From Jezberella montanilacus (lineage in GTDB: Bacteria; Pseudomonadota; Gammaproteobacteria; Burkholderiales; Burkholderiaceae_B), in contig NZ_PVTV01000014.1 in the NCBI RefSeq assembly GCF_003003055.1, positions 124,001-188,000 of the forward strand: a stretch of 64,000 nucleotides of DNA, written 5' to 3'. The translations under genes and the position numbers were made by a program. Positions 27,369-36,374 of this stretch are shown here, in pieces (within the stretch, counting starts at the first letter, position 1; every line of letters begins with the position of its first letter). The notes beneath the pieces were generated by a model. The model was not told the DNA's origin. It saw only the letters and a list, made by a program, of their open reading frames with translations, and made no database searches.

Positions 27369-27390
27369 GTCTCCTTGATTGTTTTAACTG

Positions 27391-29016
27391 TTAAAACCGG
27401 GCAACGCCATACTGAACGCGATTGGGTGTTCGCGCCTGCGCTTCACGACACGTGGCCAAAGTCAGCTCAAGCACTCGACGGGTTTCTCGCGGATCGATGA
27501 GTCCATCATCAAGCATCAAACTACTTGTATAAATAGCCCCAGACTGACGCTCAAAATTATCGATAATGTCCTGCTTTTGTCGAGCTAGGGCGGCACGGTC
27601 CGGTTCAACACCTCGACGGGCTGCAACCCCCAACGCGACAATCTCCATCGTGTCCGCTGCCTGCTGTCCGCCCATGACTGCAGTTTTTGCATTTGGCCAA
27701 CTGAACACAAAACGAGGACCAAACGCACGACCACACATCCCATAATGTCCGGCACCATAAGACGCCGCACACAAAAAGGTAATTTGCGGGACTCGAGCAT
27801 TGGATAGGGCTTGGATCATTTTCGCGCCGTGCTTGATCATCCCTGCTTCTTCAGAAGCGCGACCAACGATAAAACCGGTCGTGTTCTGTAAATAGACAAT
27901 TGGCGTACCAGCCTGATCGCACAGCTGAATAAATTGCGCAGCTTTAGTTGCCCCTTGCGGATCAAGCGAACCGTTATTACTGATGAAAGCAACGGCGTGA
28001 CCTTCAACAAAGGCTTGTATACAAAGCGTAGCTGAGCCATACCCCGCTCGAAACTCAGTCAAGGCAGACCCATCGACGATTCGAGCAACCACTTCGCGCA
28101 TGTCAATTTGCTTGCGAGGATCAGTTGGCATGATGCCCGCGAGCTCATCACTGTCAAACAATGGCTTGGTAAACATTGGTTGGCTTTGAAGCTGCTTGTT
28201 ACGGTTCCAGTCCAGATTGCGCACGATATCCCGGGTCAGCGTAATAGCGTGAGCGTCGTCTTCAGCCACAAAATCCGCCAAGCCCGATACAGTCGCGTGC
28301 ATATCGGCACCCCCCAGGTCTTCTTCGGTTGCGATTTCTCCTGTTGCTGCTTTGAGCAAGGGCGGCCCTGCTAAAAAAGCCCGAGCGCGACCGCGCACCA
28401 TCACCACGTAATCGGACAAACCAGGCAAATAAGCGCCGCCGGCTGTGGATGAGCCGTGCACCGCAGAAATAACAGGTAGCCCAGCAGCAGACAGCAGGGC
28501 CAGGTTGCGAAACATCCCCCCGCTATTAACAAAACGTTCGACACGGTAACTGCGCAGGTTTGCGCCTGCGCTCTCAACCAGTTGAATAAACGGTAGATGG
28601 TTTTCAAGAGCAATATCCTGACAGCGCATAATTTTGCGACCCGTCAGATTTTGCATTGCTCCTGCTTCAATACCAGAATCATTCACCACCACCATGACGC
28701 GAACGCCGTGAATGAAACCAATCCCGGCAATCACTGCGCTACCAGGGATACTGGTGGCAGGATCAGGATTTTCGATACCACAGTAACCGGCCAGGCTCAT
28801 CAGCTCAAGAAACGGCTGACCCGGATCAAGCAACCTGGCGAGTCGCTCTCTTGGTAATAACTGTCCTCGCTTAGCGAAACGATCCGCCGATCGCTGCGAA
28901 GCAAGCATCGTACGCTTGTGCAAGGCAGTAACCTCATCAATCAGCGCTTGCGTGGTTGTACGCTGCTCAACATAGGAATCTGAAAACGTATCAATGGACG
29001 TCGAGAACACTTGCAT
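27391..29016 (-). CDS. atuC: Carboxyltransferase beta subunit of an acyl-CoA carboxylase (AtuC/MccB type)
   Basis: Transfers the carboxyl group from biotin to the acyl-CoA. The 541-aa protein has two crotonase-like halves: VVVNDSGIEAGAMQNLTGRK and VESAGANLRS..FVNSGGMF in the first, VAFISNNGSLDPQGATKAAQF and GFIVGRASEEAGMIKHGAKM in the second. FSWPNAKTAVMGGQQAA follows. This is the architecture shared by methylcrotonyl- and geranyl-CoA carboxylases. First gene of the minus-strand atu-type operon, read from the promoter at 29064-29092. Confidence 0.9.
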   Translation of the reverse strand: MQVFSTSIDTFSDSYVEQRTTTQALIDEVTALHKRTMLASQRSADRFAKRGQLLPRERLARLLDPGQPFLELMSLAGYCGIENPDPATSIPGSAVIAGIGFIHGVRVMVVVNDSGIEAGAMQNLTGRKIMRCQDIALENHLPFIQLVESAGANLRSYRVERFVNSGGMFRNLALLSAAGLPVISAVHGSSTAGGAYLPGLSDYVVMVRGRARAFLAGPPLLKAATGEIATEEDLGGADMHATVSGLADFVAEDDAHAITLTRDIVRNLDWNRNKQLQSQPMFTKPLFDSDELAGIMPTDPRKQIDMREVVARIVDGSALTEFRAGYGSATLCIQAFVEGHAVAFISNNGSLDPQGATKAAQFIQLCDQAGTPIVYLQNTTGFIVGRASEEAGMIKHGAKMIQALSNARVPQITFLCAASYGAGHYGMCGRAFGPRFVFSWPNAKTAVMGGQQAADTMEIVALGVAARRGVEPDRAALARQKQDIIDNFERQSGAIYTSSLMLDDGLIDPRETRRVLELTLATCREAQARTPNRVQYGVARF

Positions 29017-29063
29017 AAGGTGACGCTTTGCCTCTAAGATTATTTATAGTTTATTTGAATTAA

Positions 29064-29092
29064 AATATAATACAGTTGTATTATTTCGTCAA
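29064..29092 (-). promoter_or_regulatory. Sigma70-type promoter of the atu-type operon
   Basis: On the minus strand TTGACG (29092-29087), exactly 17 spacer bases, and TATATT (29069-29064). The spacer and -10 are covered by the palindrome at 29067-29084. On the plus strand the same stretch offers TATAAT (29066-29071) with a weak TTTATA (29043-29048) 17 bases upstream, which would serve the regulator gene. Confidence 0.7.
29067..29084. promoter_or_regulatory. Palindromic operator, probably for the adjacent TetR regulator
   Basis: Perfect inverted repeat ATAATACA-GT-TGTATTAT, 18 bases. It lies between the -35 and -10 of the catabolic operon and over the -10 of the regulator, so one bound dimer would block both. 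Binding is inferred from position and symmetry. Confidence 0.7.
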
Positions 29093-29120
29093 ATATACCT
29101 CCTACGCCTTTGACAATAGA

Positions 29121-29879
29121 ATGAGCAGAAAAAAGCTAGCGCCACCAGACAAACAGTTTTCGAATTCAGACGAGGCATCACCACCTCAGACTCGCTCACT
29201 CGACACAAAACTTGAGCTGCTGTTAGCAGCTGAACAACTCTTTGCGTTAAATGGCCTGTTGGGCGTATCGATGCGGCAGATCGTCTCGGCATCGAATCAA
29301 CGGAATGCTTCGACGATTCATTATCACTTCGGTTCTCGCGATGCATTGATTTATGCAATCTGCGAGTACCGGATACTTAGTATCGAACAAGATCGCGCAC
29401 GCCGACTGGCAGAGTATTTGCAGTCACCTGACAGGGGCTCTAAGCGAGTGATTGCTCTGCTTGAAGCCTTGCTTTGGCCGAGCGCGCAACCGATTATCGA
29501 CAGTCATGGGCAAAGCTATTTCAGACGTTTTCTCGCCCATAGCTTTGTTAGCGATACGGTGGATCTACCTGGTTTTATCAAAGGCCGTTTCGACGCAGGG
29601 ATGCGGCAAATAGCCGGGCTCTTGCAGCAACATCTCACCCATTTATCCGAAGCAAGCTTTCATATTCGGTGGGCGTTGATGATTCGGTCAGTGACCTATC
29701 TGTTAGCCAATCTGGAAGCTCGAGCAGAGGCAACCTCCAAGTCAAAAGCAGCCGCACTGATCAAGCGTGGCGTGAATGACATTGCCGTGAGCTTCGCCGG
29801 GATGTTGCAAGCGCCTGAACAAGAACCCAACGTGACTGATGTGCCGCTGATAAAAAAATCCACCACAAAGAAGAAGTGA
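29121..29879 (+). CDS. atuR: TetR-family regulator (AtuR-like)
   Basis: Probable repressor of the divergent operon. 252 aa from ATG 29121; the frame is open upstream to a TTG inside the operator, which is unlikely as a start. The helix-turn-helix is at about residues 35-80: LLAAEQLFALNGLLGVSMRQIV and ASTIHYHFGSRDALIYAI. The rest is a helical ligand/dimerisation domain with a Lys-rich C-terminus. Followed after 8 bases by the enoyl-CoA hydratase gene, so regulator and hydratase are likely one transcript. Confidence 0.85.
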   Translation: MSRKKLAPPDKQFSNSDEASPPQTRSLDTKLELLLAAEQLFALNGLLGVSMRQIVSASNQRNASTIHYHFGSRDALIYAICEYRILSIEQDRARRLAEYLQSPDRGSKRVIALLEALLWPSAQPIIDSHGQSYFRRFLAHSFVSDTVDLPGFIKGRFDAGMRQIAGLLQQHLTHLSEASFHIRWALMIRSVTYLLANLEARAEATSKSKAAALIKRGVNDIAVSFAGMLQAPEQEPNVTDVPLIKKSTTKKK

Positions 29880-29887
29880 GACGAATC

Positions 29888-30751
29888 ATGACGAAGTCGA
29901 TCAGTCCGGTAGCGACCGCTAGCCCCGTTCAAGAAGAAAACATCCAAGACTTTTTGCTACTGAGTTTCAATCAACCAGAAGCGCGGAATCCACTCGGACC
30001 AGAGGTCATCGCCGCCCTGACCAGTGCAATTGATCGCGCCGAAGCTAACTCAAGCATCCGGGCGGTCATCCTTAGAGGCTACGGCGCGGTTTTTAGCGCT
30101 GGTGGCAATCTTGGTAATTTTCAAGATCGATTGGCTGCCCCGATGAATGCTGACGGCAGCGACCCGATTGCAAAGAGCAATCGCGCGTTCGGTTTGTTTT
30201 TAGAAAAACTTAGAAAATTCCCTAAACCAGTTGTTGTCGCCGCGCACGGAGCGGCGATGGGTGGTGGTGTGGGCTTGGTCTGTGCCGCTGATATTGCGAT
30301 TGTTTGTGCCGATACGAAATTTTGTTTCACAGAGACCAAATTAGGTTTAATACCTGCCCAGATTCTTCCTTTTGTCGTCGAGCGTATCGGGGGCAAAGCT
30401 GCCCGACGTTTAATGCTGAGCGCAGAGAGATTCTCTGCCGCAGACGCCTTACAAATCGGGCTAGTCGATTTCGTTGCGCCAAACATGGACGCGTTACGTG
30501 ATCGCCTCGTTAGTGTCCTGGACAATATTAGTGCTTGCGCACCCAATGCCGTGATGGCGACTAAACGACTCTCCTACCGTAACGACTGGGAGACATCTGA
30601 ACAGGGGCTCAGCCAGCTACTTGACGACTGCGCAGTCGCGTTTGCAGCTGCAATGCGTGATGAGGCGAGCGAAGGTCTGACCGCTATGCGCGAGAAACGA
30701 ACCACCAGTTGGGCAAAGCGCTTCCCGAGAGAAGCTCTTGATCAATGGTGA
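29888..30751 (+). CDS. Enoyl-CoA hydratase/isomerase family protein (AtuE-like)
   Basis: Crotonase-fold enzyme; in the atu pathway the matching step is hydration of isohexenylglutaconyl-CoA. 287 aa from ATG 29888. It has the oxyanion-hole segments VFSAGGNLG and AAHGAAMGGGVGLVCAADIAI, FCFTETKLGLIPAQI and a C-terminal helix set. One of the two usual catalytic glutamates is at the FTETKLGL position. A GTG four codons upstream overlaps the regulator stop and is an alternative start. Convergent with accD, 25 bases apart, with no visible terminator. Confidence 0.85.
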   Translation: MTKSISPVATASPVQEENIQDFLLLSFNQPEARNPLGPEVIAALTSAIDRAEANSSIRAVILRGYGAVFSAGGNLGNFQDRLAAPMNADGSDPIAKSNRAFGLFLEKLRKFPKPVVVAAHGAAMGGGVGLVCAADIAIVCADTKFCFTETKLGLIPAQILPFVVERIGGKAARRLMLSAERFSAADALQIGLVDFVAPNMDALRDRLVSVLDNISACAPNAVMATKRLSYRNDWETSEQGLSQLLDDCAVAFAAAMRDEASEGLTAMREKRTTSWAKRFPREALDQW

Positions 30752-30776
30752 TCGACCGATAGCGTCTTAAATTAGG

Positions 30777-31658
30777 TTAATTAACCACCGCATCAATCGG
30801 CTGATTTGTTAACAAAGCGAGTAGTCGAGCGATTGCTGGCCTCAGTTGCCGACGATCAACAACCATGTCTACTGCGCCCTTTTGTTGCAAAAACTCTGAG
30901 CGTTGAAAACCTTCTGGCAATTTTTCGCGAACCGTGGATTCAATCACTCGAGGCCCAGCAAAACCGATTAACGCACGAGGCTCGGCGATCACAACATCGC
31001 CCATAAAGGCAAAGCTCGCAGAGACACCGCCCATCGTCGGATCAGTCAGTACACTGATAAACGGCTGACCAACCTCAGATAAGCGAGTTAGCATCGCATT
31101 GGTCTTAGCCATTTGCATGAGCGAAAATAGACTCTCTTGCATTCGAGCGCCACCAGAGGCTGAGACGCAAACGAACGGGATACGGTGCTCGATGGCTGCC
31201 TTCACACCCCGAACAAAACGCTCACCGACGACAGATCCCATTGATCCACCCATGAACTGGAACTCGAAACATGACACCACACACGGGATAGCCATGATTG
31301 TGCCGCTCACCACAACTAAAGCGTCGGTTTCACCCGTTTGCTCAACGGCCTCTTTCAAGCGATCCGGGTACTTTCTAGAATCTTTAAATTCAAGTGGATC
31401 TGCTGATTTAATATCGGAGCCAATTTCAACGCGACCTTCAATGTCGAGCAAGGAATCGATGCGGGTTCGAGCACCGATTCGCATGTGGTGATCGCATTTC
31501 GGACAGACATGCAAATTGGCGGACAAATCTTCGTTATATAAAACAGCTTCACAAGCGGGGCACTTTACCCACAGGCCTTCGGGCACTCGTCGCGCAGCGA
31601 TATCGGACGGCTGCGCCTTGTTAATCCGTGGAGGCAGGATTTTACCTAGCCAACTCAT
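30777..31658 (-). CDS. accD: Acetyl-CoA carboxylase carboxyltransferase beta subunit
   Basis: Forms malonyl-CoA with AccA. The 293-aa protein has a four-cysteine zinc ribbon (Cys33, Cys36, Cys52, Cys55 in [10 protein letters not shown] and HVCPKC) and the carboxyltransferase core with SGGARMQES and [22 protein letters not shown]. The start overlaps the trpA stop by 4 bases, the usual trpB-trpA-accD order of Burkholderiales. folC, usually next, is not here; the atu-type locus follows instead. Confidence 0.97.
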   Translation of the reverse strand: MSWLGKILPPRINKAQPSDIAARRVPEGLWVKCPACEAVLYNEDLSANLHVCPKCDHHMRIGARTRIDSLLDIEGRVEIGSDIKSADPLEFKDSRKYPDRLKEAVEQTGETDALVVVSGTIMAIPCVVSCFEFQFMGGSMGSVVGERFVRGVKAAIEHRIPFVCVSASGGARMQESLFSLMQMAKTNAMLTRLSEVGQPFISVLTDPTMGGVSASFAFMGDVVIAEPRALIGFAGPRVIESTVREKLPEGFQRSEFLQQKGAVDMVVDRRQLRPAIARLLALLTNQPIDAVVN

Positions 31659-32515
31659 TGGGACCTCTCAACTGCCGAACGACCGTGGTCAAGCGCAAGG
31701 CGTATCGTATGAAGCCAATTGGCGCCCGCTGTAATTGCTGCGTCAGACTGTCGATCAAGCGGCAAATCAGCCCACGCCTTGGCCATGGTGTCGATTAACT
31801 TACTGCCAATCACCACAGCATCGGCGACATTGCCGATCCGGCGCGCGCTCTCGCTATCACTGATCCCAAAGCCGACCCCGACTGGGAGCGTCACATGCTT
31901 GCGGATATTCGCCAAGCGCGCCGCCACATCATCCACATCAAGATTGCCCGCACCAGTGACACCGTTTAACGACACGTAATACACGTAGCCTTTGGCGATC
32001 TTAGCAACGGCGCTGATACGATCTTCGGTTGAAGTCGGTGCCAATAAAAAGATGGGGGCAATGTGATGCTCATCTAATAAATCAGCGAAATGGGAGATTT
32101 CTTCTGGTGGGTAATCGACCACCAGCAAACCGTCTATTCCAGCAGCTTGCGCTTTTTCAGCGAATATTTTTTGACCCATGCGCTCAATCGGATTGGCGTA
32201 ACCCATCAGAACGATCGGTGTTTGCTTATCGACTTGGCGAAACTGTGACACCATATCCAACACATGGCGCAAACCGACGCCCTGACGGATGGCGTGCTCA
32301 GACGCACGCTGGATCACGGGCCCATCTGCTTGTGGATCAGAGAACGGGATACCCAATTCGATGATATCGGCACCTGCGTCAACGAGTGCATGCATCAGAG
32401 GCACAGTCGAGGCTGGCAAAGGATTGCCGGCCGCAATATAAGGGATCAATGCAGCGCGATTTTGACCAGCAGCCACCGCAAAGGCACTGCCGATACGATC
32501 AGTATTTAAAGACAT
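31655..32515 (-). CDS. trpA: Tryptophan synthase alpha chain
   Basis: Cleaves indole-3-glycerol phosphate and channels indole to TrpB. The 286-aa TIM barrel begins [26 protein letters not shown]. It shows [19 protein letters not shown], with the catalytic Glu near residue 57 and Asp near 68, and later GVGFGISD and VVIGSKLI for phosphate binding. Lies 14 bases after trpB and overlaps accD by 4 bases. Confidence 0.97.
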   Translation of the reverse strand: MSLNTDRIGSAFAVAAGQNRAALIPYIAAGNPLPASTVPLMHALVDAGADIIELGIPFSDPQADGPVIQRASEHAIRQGVGLRHVLDMVSQFRQVDKQTPIVLMGYANPIERMGQKIFAEKAQAAGIDGLLVVDYPPEEISHFADLLDEHHIAPIFLLAPTSTEDRISAVAKIAKGYVYYVSLNGVTGAGNLDVDDVAARLANIRKHVTLPVGVGFGISDSESARRIGNVADAVVIGSKLIDTMAKAWADLPLDRQSDAAITAGANWLHTIRLALDHGRSAVERSQ

Positions 32516-32529
32516 CGATCTGTCAACCT

Positions 32530-33729
32530 TTAAAGCGTCAAGCCTGAATGCTGAGCGACTGTGTTCATGTCTTTGTCGCCGCGGCCAGACAAGTTAACTA
32601 AAATAACTTGGTCAGGGCGCATCGTCTTGGCCAATTTCGCCGCATGGGCCAGCGCGTGAGAGGTCTCAAGCGCAGGGATAATGCCTTCGATTCGGCAGCA
32701 ATGATGAAATGCAGCCAGCGCATCTTCGTCGGTCACGCTGACATACGAAGCGCGGTTACTGTCTTTCAACCAGGCATGTTCAGGGCCAACACCAGGATAA
32801 TCCAGCCCGGCAGAGATGGAGTGAGTTTCGATTACCTGGCCATCTTCATTCTGCAAAACATAGGTCCGATTGCCATGCAAGACGCCAACAGTGCCTGCAG
32901 TCAAGGAGGCGGAATGTTTACCCGTGGAGATGCCCTCTCCGGCCGCCTCGACCCCAATCAACTGCACGTTTTCATGCGAAATATAGGGGTGGAAAATACC
33001 CATGGCATTCGACCCGCCCCCTACGCACGCAATGACGGCGTCAGGTTGTTTGCCAGCATAGTGCGGCATCTGTTCGATCGACTCATTACCAATGACTGAA
33101 TGAAAATTGCGAACCATCATTGGATAAGGGTGTGGGCCTGCCACGGTACCGATAATGTAGAAGGTATCGTCAACATTGGTCACCCAATCACGCATTGCTT
33201 CGTTCAGGGCATCCTTGAGGGTTTTGGAACCGGACTCAACAGGCACAACGGTGGCACCAAGTAATTTCATCCGGTACACGTTGGGCGCCTGACGCTTCAC
33301 GTCTTCGATACCCATGTAAACCACGCATTCCATGCCATAGCGGGCGCAGACTGTCGCGGTGGCCACACCGTGCTGACCAGCACCTGTCTCGGCGATGATG
33401 CGTTTTTTACCCATCCGTCTGGCTAACAATGCTTGACCGAGACTGTTATTGATTTTGTGTGCACCGGTATGGCAGAGGTCTTCGCGTTTAAACCAGATCT
33501 GTGCGCCACCCATTTCTTCAGACCAACGTTTGGCGTGATAGACCGGCGTTGGGCGCCCGACAAAATGCTTAAGTTCATAGGCAAACTCAGCCAGAAATTC
33601 TGGATCGTAACGATACTGCTCATAGGCGAGGCGCAGTTGCTCAATCGCCTGCATCAGCGTTTCAGCTGCAAAGACGCCACCGTAAGGGCCAAAATGCCCT
33701 TTGGCATCGGGAAAATCATAGGGTTTCAA
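32530..33729 (-). CDS. trpB: Tryptophan synthase beta chain
   Basis: PLP enzyme joining indole and serine. With the TTG start at 33729 the protein is 399 aa, begins (M)[19 protein letters not shown] and has the PLP lysine Lys92 in [10 protein letters not shown]. The phosphate loop is [10 protein letters not shown]. The frame is open 23 codons further to an upstream ATG, but those residues are hydrophobic and not TrpB-like, and GGGGAG lies about 7 bases before the TTG. trpF, which usually precedes trpB in this order, is absent; relA lies upstream instead. Confidence 0.95.
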   Translation of the reverse strand: MKPYDFPDAKGHFGPYGGVFAAETLMQAIEQLRLAYEQYRYDPEFLAEFAYELKHFVGRPTPVYHAKRWSEEMGGAQIWFKREDLCHTGAHKINNSLGQALLARRMGKKRIIAETGAGQHGVATATVCARYGMECVVYMGIEDVKRQAPNVYRMKLLGATVVPVESGSKTLKDALNEAMRDWVTNVDDTFYIIGTVAGPHPYPMMVRNFHSVIGNESIEQMPHYAGKQPDAVIACVGGGSNAMGIFHPYISHENVQLIGVEAAGEGISTGKHSASLTAGTVGVLHGNRTYVLQNEDGQVIETHSISAGLDYPGVGPEHAWLKDSNRASYVSVTDEDALAAFHHCCRIEGIIPALETSHALAHAAKLAKTMRPDQVILVNLSGRGDKDMNTVAQHSGLTL

Positions 33730-33854
33730 AGCGGGCTCCCCGAAAAACAGATGATATGGGCAACAATATGCCAAAAATCCAGACCAGTTAATCTTCAAGT
33801 TTAGCAGTATGTGCGCAGAAATAGCGCAGGTACCGGTAGGGAATTACCTTGCCG

Positions 33855-35999
33855 TTACCGACGAGTTGCGCTCAGGACGCCCGTGACATCCAGCAAGGCT
33901 TGCAGGGCGCGCTGAAGCTCTGGTCCATCGTGCACCTCCACCGTAAATCCCATGTGTGCCAACGATCGTTTGCTTTGCGTGTTGACCGCGATCACATTTA
34001 ATCTGAGGCGCGCAAATACCTCAGAGAGATCTCTCAACAAGCCTGGGCGATCTTGAGCTCGCACACTCAAATCAACTGGGTAGACCAAGCCAACTTTGAC
34101 CGCTCCCCAAGCCACATCGATCGATCGCTCCGGCTGGCGGGCACACAATTCAGCGAAGCTTGCGCAGTCTGCGCGATGGATCGATACGCCGCGACCACGC
34201 GTAACAAAGCCTCGAATTGAATCGGGCGGAGCGGGTCTGCAGCATCGCGCCAATTGTGTCAATAATGAATCGACCCCCACAACCAATACGCCGCTCTTGC
34301 CACCGAGCGCTGCATTATCCCCGCTTGAGTGGTGTGTGATGAGATCCTGTGCGCCAATCTCTTGCGGCACCTCAACCGGTTGAAAAACACTATCAATCTG
34401 CCGCAAACTGAATTCATCTTTCGCGGCAGCAACATAGAGATCCTCGGCATTGGCAAACCCGAGCTGCTGCGCAAGCTGCGACAGATTAATAGCGGTTTTA
34501 CCGAGTCGTTGCAATTCTTTCTCGACCAGTAACTGCCCCTGCACAACACGTTGTTGCAGCTCGATTGCGTTAAACCACGCTCTGACTTTTGCTCTGGCGC
34601 GGGGACTCGCTAGAAAGCCCAAATGAGGATTAAGCCAGTCTCTTGATGGCCCACCCGACTTGGTTGTCACAATTTCAACGGTCTGGCCTGTCTGCAACTT
34701 TGTTTGCAGTGGAACCATCTGACCATCGATTCGAGCACCGCGACAACGATGCCCCAAGTCAGAATGCAGGTGATAAGCAAAGTCAACCGCAGTTGCTCCC
34801 ACGGGGAGCTCAATCACTCGAGCCTGAGGTGACAAAACGTAGATCCTGTCGTCCTGCGGCACCGCCACAGGCGCAGAGCCAGCAACAGGCGAGCCCGCAT
34901 CTGCCTTCCAGGCCAATAACTGCCTCATCCAGGCCAGTTGACGGTCATAACGACCCGACGCCGCGATCTGCCCACCTTTCGCGCCAGATTCTTTATAGCG
35001 CCAATGCGCAGCCATCCCATATTCTGCAAATTCATGCATGGCCTGTGTGCGGATCTGTACTTCAAAGGGCCTGCCCTGATCGTCCGCGACCACCGTGTGC
35101 AAAGAACGATAGCCGTTAGCTTTAGGGCGCGAGATGTAATCATCGAACTCGTTAGAGACGGGCACCCACAGTTCGTGTACTAGCCCTAAAGCTGTGTAAC
35201 AGGCGCGATCGTCGTCCACAATGACGCGCAGCGCTCGGACGTCAAACAATTCGCTAAATTGCAACTGCTTATTAAGCATCTTGTTGTGGATGCTGTAGAT
35301 ATGTTTAGGCCTACCCGATACGTCTGCCTTGACCCCTAAGCCATCCAGTGCAACCGTAAGTCGGGCAATGGTTTGCTGAATAAACAACTCTCGTTCGACG
35401 CGCTTCTCTTCAAGCAAGCGGGCAATTTCTTTGTAACGCTGCGGATCGGTAAAACGAAAAGCCAAATCTTCGAGTTGCCACTTGAGTTGCCAGATTCCCA
35501 GGCGATTAGCCAAAGGGGCATAGAGTTCAAGTGTTTCACGTCCCAGGACAGGATCAGAGGGAATTTTCGCTGCAGCATACCAACGCAAGGTTTGTAGACG
35601 TGAGGCAAGCCGGATCAGGACGATGCGCAAATCAGCTGCCATGGCAAGCAGCATCTTGCGTAACATTTCATTTTGACCGCTTCGATCAAGTGCGGCGGAA
35701 TCAGCAGCGCTAACGATTGAGCCTAGGCGTAATAAGGCTCGTGTACCTTGCAGCAACGAGGCAATCTCAGGGCCAAATAGCCGGCTGACCTCTTCATGCT
35801 GCTGAGAACCAGCAGATTCAGGCAAACCAATCAGCAGCGCCGAAGCCTGGGTAACCGTATCCGCTTGAATTTCCTGCAGAATGTCGGCAGTACCAATCGC
35901 ATGCTCAAGATGAGGCTCGCCAGCCGAAGTTTTGAGATCAGCGCACCGGGGCTCGACCCATTGCCGCACCTGCCCCAGTAAATTGGCGTCTTCGCTCAT
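33855..35999 (-). CDS. relA: (p)ppGpp synthetase RelA
   Basis: Makes the stringent alarmone on stalled ribosomes. The 714-aa protein has a degenerate N-terminal hydrolase domain: the His-Asp pair expected in ALLHD is Ile57-Gly58 (SALLIGLP), so it should not degrade (p)ppGpp. The synthetase domain is intact in appearance (GRPKHIYSIHNKM near residue 229 and NEFDDYISRPKANGYRSLH near 283). TGS and C-terminal ACT domains follow (ELPVGATAVDFAYHLH; DRPGLLRDLSEVF). The monofunctional RelA assignment rests on the lost HD motif. Confidence 0.93.
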   Translation of the reverse strand: MSEDANLLGQVRQWVEPRCADLKTSAGEPHLEHAIGTADILQEIQADTVTQASALLIGLPESAGSQQHEEVSRLFGPEIASLLQGTRALLRLGSIVSAADSAALDRSGQNEMLRKMLLAMAADLRIVLIRLASRLQTLRWYAAAKIPSDPVLGRETLELYAPLANRLGIWQLKWQLEDLAFRFTDPQRYKEIARLLEEKRVERELFIQQTIARLTVALDGLGVKADVSGRPKHIYSIHNKMLNKQLQFSELFDVRALRVIVDDDRACYTALGLVHELWVPVSNEFDDYISRPKANGYRSLHTVVADDQGRPFEVQIRTQAMHEFAEYGMAAHWRYKESGAKGGQIAASGRYDRQLAWMRQLLAWKADAGSPVAGSAPVAVPQDDRIYVLSPQARVIELPVGATAVDFAYHLHSDLGHRCRGARIDGQMVPLQTKLQTGQTVEIVTTKSGGPSRDWLNPHLGFLASPRARAKVRAWFNAIELQQRVVQGQLLVEKELQRLGKTAINLSQLAQQLGFANAEDLYVAAAKDEFSLRQIDSVFQPVEVPQEIGAQDLITHHSSGDNAALGGKSGVLVVGVDSLLTQLARCCRPAPPDSIRGFVTRGRGVSIHRADCASFAELCARQPERSIDVAWGAVKVGLVYPVDLSVRAQDRPGLLRDLSEVFARLRLNVIAVNTQSKRSLAHMGFTVEVHDGPELQRALQALLDVTGVLSATRR

Positions 36000-36005
36000 G
36001 CCACC

Positions 36006-36356
36006 TTAGACGGCTGCCGTCACCACGATCTCAACTTTGTAGTCGGCATTGGCCAAGCGTGCTTCTATGGTTGCGCGCGGAGGTGCATATCCCTCAGGCA
36101 CCCATGCATCCCATGCTTTGTTCATGCCATCGAATTCTTTCATGTTGGCAACGAAGATCTGCGTCATCAGAATGCGGGTTTTATCAGTGCCTGCTTCTGC
36201 CAACAACCGATCAATCGTTGCCAGAATTTGGGCGGTCTGACCGGTGATGTCCTGACGGACGTCATCTGCCACTTGACCCGCCAAATAGGCCACGCCGTTA
36301 TGCACGGCCATATCTGACAGGCGTTTTCCTACATTGACTCGTTTGATGTCGCTCAT
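36006..36356 (-). CDS. RidA-family protein (enamine/imine deaminase-like)
   Basis: A 116-aa YjgF/RidA-fold protein with VNVGKRLSDMAVHNGVAYLAGQV and a C-terminal APPRATIEARLANADYKVEIV. The ATIEA segment retains the arginine before it that binds carboxylates in RidA enzymes. It is only 6 bases from relA and 18 from pncB, within a probable pncB-ridA-relA transcript. The specific substrate is unknown. Confidence 0.88.
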   Translation of the reverse strand: MSDIKRVNVGKRLSDMAVHNGVAYLAGQVADDVRQDITGQTAQILATIDRLLAEAGTDKTRILMTQIFVANMKEFDGMNKAWDAWVPEGYAPPRATIEARLANADYKVEIVVTAAV

Positions 36357-36374
36357 TGAGATTCCTTCAGTTGC

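Noticed and set aside
20008-30751. Catabolic cluster as a mobile island with integrase, direct repeats or insertion sequences
   Set aside because: No transposase, integrase, tRNA or terminal repeat is visible at either border; only the synteny break suggests rearrangement.
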